Below, one piece after another: positions 4,908 through 8,649 of a stretch of DNA of 8,649 nucleotides. A program made the position numbers and the translations under genes. The stretch spans positions 1 to 8,649 of the forward strand of contig CAMWVJ010000035.1 in assembly GCA_947177645.1 (NCBI GenBank), written 5' to 3'. Within the stretch, counting starts at the first letter, position 1, and each line of letters opens with the position of its first letter. This stretch comes from an uncultured Desulfovibrio sp. (GTDB lineage: Bacteria; Desulfobacterota; Desulfovibrionia; Desulfovibrionales; Desulfovibrionaceae). The notes beneath the pieces were generated by a model that worked only from the letters and a program-made list of their open reading frames with translations, was not told the DNA's origin and searched no databases.

Positions 4908-5474
4908 ATGGGCCGCGCCTCCAAGATTCGCCGCCTGCCCGAGGCCCTGCGTGAGCAGCTCCACGCCATGCTTGACGCCGGGCACACGCTCGACGAGATC
5001 ACAACCCACCTCAAGGCCCTGGGCGCGGACGTTTCGCGCTCCGGGCTCGGCCGCTACAAGCCGCAGGTGGACAAGGTGGCCGCGCGCCTGCGTGAATCGC
5101 GCAACATGGCCGAGGCCATCATGGAGCGCATGGGCGCCGAGGCGGCCACGGGCAAGTCCGGCGACGCGCTCATCCAGATGCTGACCACGCTCACCACGGA
5201 CTACATGCTCCGCCGCCTGGACGACCCGGACGCCGAGCTCGAGGTGGACGAATTGCGGGCGCTGGCTCGCGCCGTCAAGGAACGCGCCCAGGCCGCCCGC
5301 GCCACCCAGGACTATATGGGCAAGCTCCGGGAGGGGGCCCGCCAGGCCGAGGAACGCCGCATGCGCGAGGCCCTGGACAAGGCCGCCCGGGAAGCCGGGG
5401 GCACGGGCGCTGGGGCCATGAGCCCCGAGGCCGTATTCGAGCGCATCCGGGCTCTCTATCGTGGGGAAGCCTGA
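4908..5474 (+). CDS. DUF3486 protein, Mu gp27-like putative small terminase subunit
   Basis: A 188-residue protein starting MGRASKIRRLPEALREQLHAML, the usual opening of the DUF3486/Mu gp27 family (MGR-x-SK-I-x-x-LP). The N-terminal part (to about residue 60: LDEITTHLKALGADVSRSGLGRYK) looks like a helix-turn-helix; the rest is a long alpha-helical, charge-rich region suited to oligomerisation. In Mu-like phages this gene precedes the large terminase and is thought to be the DNA-recognising small subunit. I chose the ATG at 4908 over the GTG at 4899: AGGTGG at 4897-4902 is correctly placed for 4908, and family members begin at this methionine. The stop overlaps the terminase start (TGATG). Confidence 0.87.
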   Translation: MGRASKIRRLPEALREQLHAMLDAGHTLDEITTHLKALGADVSRSGLGRYKPQVDKVAARLRESRNMAEAIMERMGAEAATGKSGDALIQMLTTLTTDYMLRRLDDPDAELEVDELRALARAVKERAQAARATQDYMGKLREGARQAEERRMREALDKAAREAGGTGAGAMSPEAVFERIRALYRGEA

Positions 5475-6838
5475 TGCCCCGGCCCATCCTCTACGCCTAC
5501 CAGAAGCGCTGGCTGGACGATACGGCCCGCTTCAAAATCGGCATGTTCAGCCGCCAGTCGGGCAAGACTTACACCACCACCCTGGAGATCGCCGAGGACA
5601 TCATCCGCGCCGAGCTCGAAAAGCGCCGGGTGCGCTGGGTCATCCTGTCGCGCGGCGAGCGCCAGGCCAGGGAGGCGATGGACGAGGGCCTGAAGGTCCA
5701 CCTGCGCGCCTTCGGCGCGGCCTTCGAGGCCTTCGAGACGGATTTCCGGCTCTCGGACGCCACGAGCTGCAAAAGCCTTGAAGTCACCATGAAGCACGGC
5801 TCGCGCGTCACGGCCCTGCCCGCCAATGCGGATACGGCGCGCGGCTTCTCGGCCAACGTCTTTCTGGACGAGTTCGCCTTCCATGCCGACAGCAGGAAGA
5901 TATGGGCCGCGCTCTTCCCGGTCATCTCGCGCCCGGGCCTGCGCCTGCGCGTGGTCTCCACGCCCAACGGCAAGAACAACAAGTTCTTCGACCTCATGAC
6001 CGGCAAGGATGCGGTCTGGTCCAGGCACACGGTGGACATTTACCAGGCCGTGGCCGACGGCCTACCGCGCGACATCGAGGAATTGCGCGAGGGCTGTGGC
6101 GACGCCGACGCCTGGGCCCAGGAATACGAGCTGCAATGGCAGGACGAGGCGAGCGCCTGGCTCCCCTATGACCTCATCACGGCCTGCGAGCATGAGGGCG
6201 CGGGCCTCCCCGACGGCTATTCAGGGGGCCCGGTGTATGTGGGCGTGGACATCGGCCGCCGCCACGACCTCTTTGTCATCTGGGTATTGGAGGCCGTGGG
6301 CGACGTGCTCTGGACGCGCGAGCTCATCGCCCGCAAGGGCGCCACCTTCGCCGAGCAGGGCGCCCTGCTGGACGACGTGTTCGCCCGCTACCGTGTGCTC
6401 CGCGTCGCAATGGACCAGACCGGCATGGGCGAAATGCCGGTGGAGGAGACGCAGCGCCGTCACGGCACAAGCCGGGTGGAGGGCGTGCTCTTCACCGCCG
6501 CCAACAAGCTCGCCCTGGCGACCCTGGGCAAGCAGGCCTTCGAGGACCGCCGCCTGCGCATCCCGCTGGGCGAGACGGCCCTGCGCGCGGACCTCCATAA
6601 GCTGCAAAAGGTTTCGGGCCCAACGGGAACCCCGCGCTTCGTGGCGGATTCCGACGCCGGCGGCCACGCCGACCGCACCTGGGCGCTCTTTCTCGCCGTG
6701 AGCGCGGCGAGCACACCTGCGGCAATCCTGCCCGATTATGGCACCCCGCGCAGGCTGGGCATGGCGGGAATGGGCGCGGGCGCCCGCTTCCGCGATCCCG
6801 ATGCCGGCTACATGCCAACTTCCCGCTGGAGCTTCTGA
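5474..6838 (+). CDS. Phage terminase large subunit, Mu gp28-like
   Basis: A 454-residue packaging motor, full length for the family. The ATPase half has Q10 in YAYQKRWL (adenine-recognition type), Walker A SRQSGKT (26-32), Walker B VFLDEFAF (129-136) with D132/E133, and the coupling motif VSTPNGKNNKF (161-171). The nuclease half is an RNase H-like fold with acidic residues in YVGVDIGRRHD (D259), VAMDQTGMGE (D314) and GGHADRTWALFLA (D400). It would pump DNA into the prohead and cut it; Mu-like phages package by headful, including flanking host DNA. All catalytic positions I can check are present, so the gene looks intact. It is coupled by TGATG overlaps to both the gp27-like and the portal genes. 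Confidence 0.95.
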   Translation: MPRPILYAYQKRWLDDTARFKIGMFSRQSGKTYTTTLEIAEDIIRAELEKRRVRWVILSRGERQAREAMDEGLKVHLRAFGAAFEAFETDFRLSDATSCKSLEVTMKHGSRVTALPANADTARGFSANVFLDEFAFHADSRKIWAALFPVISRPGLRLRVVSTPNGKNNKFFDLMTGKDAVWSRHTVDIYQAVADGLPRDIEELREGCGDADAWAQEYELQWQDEASAWLPYDLITACEHEGAGLPDGYSGGPVYVGVDIGRRHDLFVIWVLEAVGDVLWTRELIARKGATFAEQGALLDDVFARYRVLRVAMDQTGMGEMPVEETQRRHGTSRVEGVLFTAANKLALATLGKQAFEDRRLRIPLGETALRADLHKLQKVSGPTGTPRFVADSDAGGHADRTWALFLAVSAASTPAAILPDYGTPRRLGMAGMGAGARFRDPDAGYMPTSRWSF

Positions 6839-8325
6839 TGCCTGACGATCTGCTCTACAATCCCAACGCCCTGCCCGCCAAGGCCGACTTCGCCGTCCAT
6901 GCCGACGGCTCCCTGGACCTCGCCAACTTCGTGGGCGAGATACTGCCGAGCGCGGACCCGGTGCTCCTCTCCCTCGGAGGCTCCCCCAAGGAATACCAGA
7001 AGCTGCGCCGCGACGACCAGGTGGCGGCCCTCATGCAGCAGCGCCAGGACAAACTCGTGGAGGCCGAGTGGGAGGTGGTGCCCGGCGGGGAGGACAGCCG
7101 GGACGTGGAAGCGGCGGATTTCCTGCGCCAGTGCCTTGACCGTATCCAGTTCGACCAGGCCTGCCGCAAGATGCACGGCAGCCTCCTTTACGGCTATGGC
7201 GTGGCCGAGTGCCTCTGGGCCAGGGACGGCAACCGCGTCGCCCTGGCCGACATCCGGGTGCGGGCCCCCTGGCGCTTCGGCTTTGCCAAGGACGGGCGCC
7301 TCAAGCTCATCGTGCAGACGGAATACCGCCCCATGCCGCCGCGCAAGTTCTGGCTCGTCTCCTGGGGCGCGGAGGACGACGACAGCCCCTACGGCACGGG
7401 CCTCGGCCACATGCTCTGGTGGCCGGTCTATCTCAAGCGCAACGGCGCGCGCTTCTGGGCGGCCTATCTCGACCGCTTCGGCGTGCCCACCACCAAGGCC
7501 CTCTACGAGCAGGCCGACTCTACGGCGGAAAACGAAAAGCGCAAGCGCGCCGCGCTCGAGGCCGCGCTCGCCCTGCGCAGCGAGGGCGCGGTGGCCATGC
7601 CCAAGGGCTTCGACATCGCCCTCGTGGAAAGCACCAGCAAGGGCAGCGGAGACTTCAAGGATTTTCTCGCCTACTGGGACGACGCCATCGCCAAGATCAT
7701 CCTCTCCCAGACGGGCACCTCGCGCATCGGCCAGTACAGCGGAACTGCCGAGGTCCACAGCGGCATCTCGGTGAGCGTGGTCAAGGCCGACGCCGACCTC
7801 CTCAGCCAGAGTTTCAACGCCGGGCCCGCCTGCTGGCTTACGGAGTGGAACTTCCCCGGCGCGCGACCGCCGCAGGTCTGGCGCAAGGTGGAGGACAATG
7901 CCCGGCTCCGCGCCCAGGCCGAGCGCGACAAGGGCATCGCCGACCTCGGCCTGGAACTGACGGCGGAGGAAGTCCAACGCCGTTACGGCGACGCCTGGCA
8001 GCGGAAAAGCGAGCCCACCTGGAAGGAGGGCCCGGATTTCGCGGAAAGGGCGGCCGCAGCGCCGTCCCCGGTGACGGAGGAGCCGTACACCGACATGCTC
8101 GCCGCCCAGACGGCCCTCCTCGCCGATGCGCCGCAAAGCGCCATGATCGACGCCATCCGGGGGGAACTCGACCGGGTGATCGCCGGGGGCGGAACCCTCG
8201 AGGACTTCGCCGAGCGCCTCCTCTCGCTGGATATGCCCGGCGGCGCGGCAAGCCTTGACGAGCTCGCCCACGTCTTTTCCGGGGCGCTCCTCGCGGCCAG
8301 GCTCGCCGGCAGGAGCGGGGAATAG
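6838..8325 (+). CDS. Portal protein, DUF935 family, Mu gp29-like
   Basis: A 495-residue protein matching the Mu portal family in length and motifs: DDQVAALMQQRQDKLVEAEWEV (59-80), the glycine-rich LLYGYGVAE (117-124 region), and SPYGTGLGHMLWWPVYLKR (183-201) leading into FWAAYLDRFGVPT. A further segment KIILSQTGTSRIGQYSG (in the 285-302 region) is typical of the core. The last 130 residues are helical and variable, as in relatives. Twelve copies would form the ring through which the terminase pumps DNA and to which the tail attaches. It starts within the terminase stop (TGATG) and is followed after 2 bp by the minor head gene. Confidence 0.94.
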   Translation: MPDDLLYNPNALPAKADFAVHADGSLDLANFVGEILPSADPVLLSLGGSPKEYQKLRRDDQVAALMQQRQDKLVEAEWEVVPGGEDSRDVEAADFLRQCLDRIQFDQACRKMHGSLLYGYGVAECLWARDGNRVALADIRVRAPWRFGFAKDGRLKLIVQTEYRPMPPRKFWLVSWGAEDDDSPYGTGLGHMLWWPVYLKRNGARFWAAYLDRFGVPTTKALYEQADSTAENEKRKRAALEAALALRSEGAVAMPKGFDIALVESTSKGSGDFKDFLAYWDDAIAKIILSQTGTSRIGQYSGTAEVHSGISVSVVKADADLLSQSFNAGPACWLTEWNFPGARPPQVWRKVEDNARLRAQAERDKGIADLGLELTAEEVQRRYGDAWQRKSEPTWKEGPDFAERAAAAPSPVTEEPYTDMLAAQTALLADAPQSAMIDAIRGELDRVIAGGGTLEDFAERLLSLDMPGGAASLDELAHVFSGALLAARLAGRSGE

Positions 8326-8327
8326 CC

Positions 8328-8649
8328 ATGCCCGAAGCCACGGCCCACGAAGTCACCGCGACCGACCTGCCCTTCCAAGAAGCCATCGACCAGTTCCGGC
8401 GCAAGATCCGCGTGCCCGTCGCCACCTACCGCGACCTCGCGGGCGATTGCCACGCCAAGGCCTTCATGGTGGCGGGCGCCACCAATGACGCGCTTCTGGC
8501 CGACTTCCAGGCCACCATCCTGAGCTATATGGAAAAGGGCAAGTCCGCTAAGGACTTCCAGGCCGACTTCGAGCGCATCGTCAAGGCCCACGGCTGGCAA
8601 TACAGGGGCGAGCCGGGCTGGCGCAGCGGGGTCATCATCAACACCAATC
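8328..8649 (+). CDS. Mu gp30/F-like minor head (head morphogenesis) protein, 3' end outside the window
   Basis: The first 107 codons are visible and the frame is open to the right edge. The protein starts MPEATAHEVTATDLPFQEAIDQFRRK, with AGGAG at 8311-8315 giving a workable ribosome site. The segments FQEAIDQFRRKIRVP, AFMVAGATNDALLADF and HGWQYRGEPGWRSGVIINTN follow the usual N-terminal half of Mu-F/phage head morphogenesis proteins, in which the last motif normally continues into L-R-x-x-Y-x-A-G-R. These minor capsid proteins help prohead assembly near the portal and in some phages are injected with the DNA. Position after the portal supports the call. Confidence 0.87.
   Translation, partial: MPEATAHEVTATDLPFQEAIDQFRRKIRVPVATYRDLAGDCHAKAFMVAGATNDALLADFQATILSYMEKGKSAKDFQADFERIVKAHGWQYRGEPGWRSGVIINTN

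Larger units (their letters stand above)
1..8649 (+). mobile_element. Part of a Mu-like (transposable phage) prophage
   Basis: From 4216 to the right end the gene order is that of phage Mu head and packaging genes 25-26-27-28-29-30, preceded by a holin/transglycosylase/spanin lysis block. This order and the DUF2730, DUF3486, gp28-type terminase, DUF935 and Mu-F families together are diagnostic of Mu-like prophages. Neither prophage end, transposase genes A/B, nor tail genes are in the window. That the left third (1-2545) belongs to the same element is inferred from shared orientation and from regulator/immunity content, not proven. Confidence 0.85.

Noticed and set aside
7209..8258. 349-codon open frame on the + strand inside the portal gene
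   Set aside because: It is an alternate frame of the portal, Arg/Pro/Gly/His-rich, with no motif or ribosome site.
6808..8271. 487-codon open frame on the - strand opposite the portal gene
   Set aside because: This is the typical shadow of a GC-rich gene. The + strand DUF935 portal is unambiguous and the antisense product is low-complexity.
1..8649. tRNA, rRNA, CRISPR array, attachment sites or insertion-sequence ends
   Set aside because: I saw no cloverleaf with CCA-type end, no regularly spaced short repeats, no paired terminal repeats and no transposase motif in the window.

Overview
The window is a segment of a Mu-like transposable prophage in a GC-rich bacterium. A sulfate reducer of the Desulfovibrio type is my best guess, from overall gene style and codon use (strong G/C preference at third positions in the late genes), but no host housekeeping gene is present to confirm it. 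All genes I can support lie on the + strand.

Layout. (1) Bases 1-400 hold the 3' end of a CI-type helix-turn-helix regulator whose DNA-binding domain begins left of the window. Two copies of a 26-bp palindrome lie inside its linker-coding region. (2) Bases 455-1105 encode an unrecognised exported protein with a clear signal peptide. (3) Bases 1177-2545 form a self-contained unit: a near-consensus sigma70 promoter, an operator-like inverted repeat just after the expected start of transcription, an ImmA/IrrE-type metallopeptidase gene, a translationally coupled gene for a two-helix membrane protein with a long acidic disordered N-terminus, and a strong hairpin terminator. This unit is visibly more A/T-rich than the rest and looks like an accessory (moron-type) immunity or exclusion cassette. 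(4) Bases 2601-4216 are the lysis block: a small three-helix holin-like protein, a GH23-type lytic transglycosylase broken by one in-frame TAA, and an Rz/Rz1-type spanin pair with overlapping reading frames. (5) Bases 4216-8649 are the packaging and head block in the Mu order: gp25-like DUF2730, gp26-like small winged-helix protein, gp27-like DUF3486 (putative small terminase), gp28-like large terminase, gp29-like DUF935 portal, and the start of a gp30/F-like minor head protein.

How the genes work together. From 2601 onward the genes are packed with stop-start overlaps or gaps of a few bases, as expected of one late transcript that makes the lysis proteins, then the DNA-packaging motor and portal. 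No convincing sigma70 promoter lies between the terminator at 2500-2545 and the lysis block, which fits activator-dependent late transcription as in Mu. The regulator and metallopeptidase on the left would belong to the control/immunity side; ImmA-type proteases in other mobile elements cleave CI-like repressors, and a CI-like protein is encoded less than 900 bp upstream.

The two points most worth attention are the ImmA plus membrane-protein cassette with its own signals, and the nonsense codon in the transglycosylase, which would leave the prophage without a full-length copy of that enzyme unless the stop is read through or another lysin exists elsewhere.
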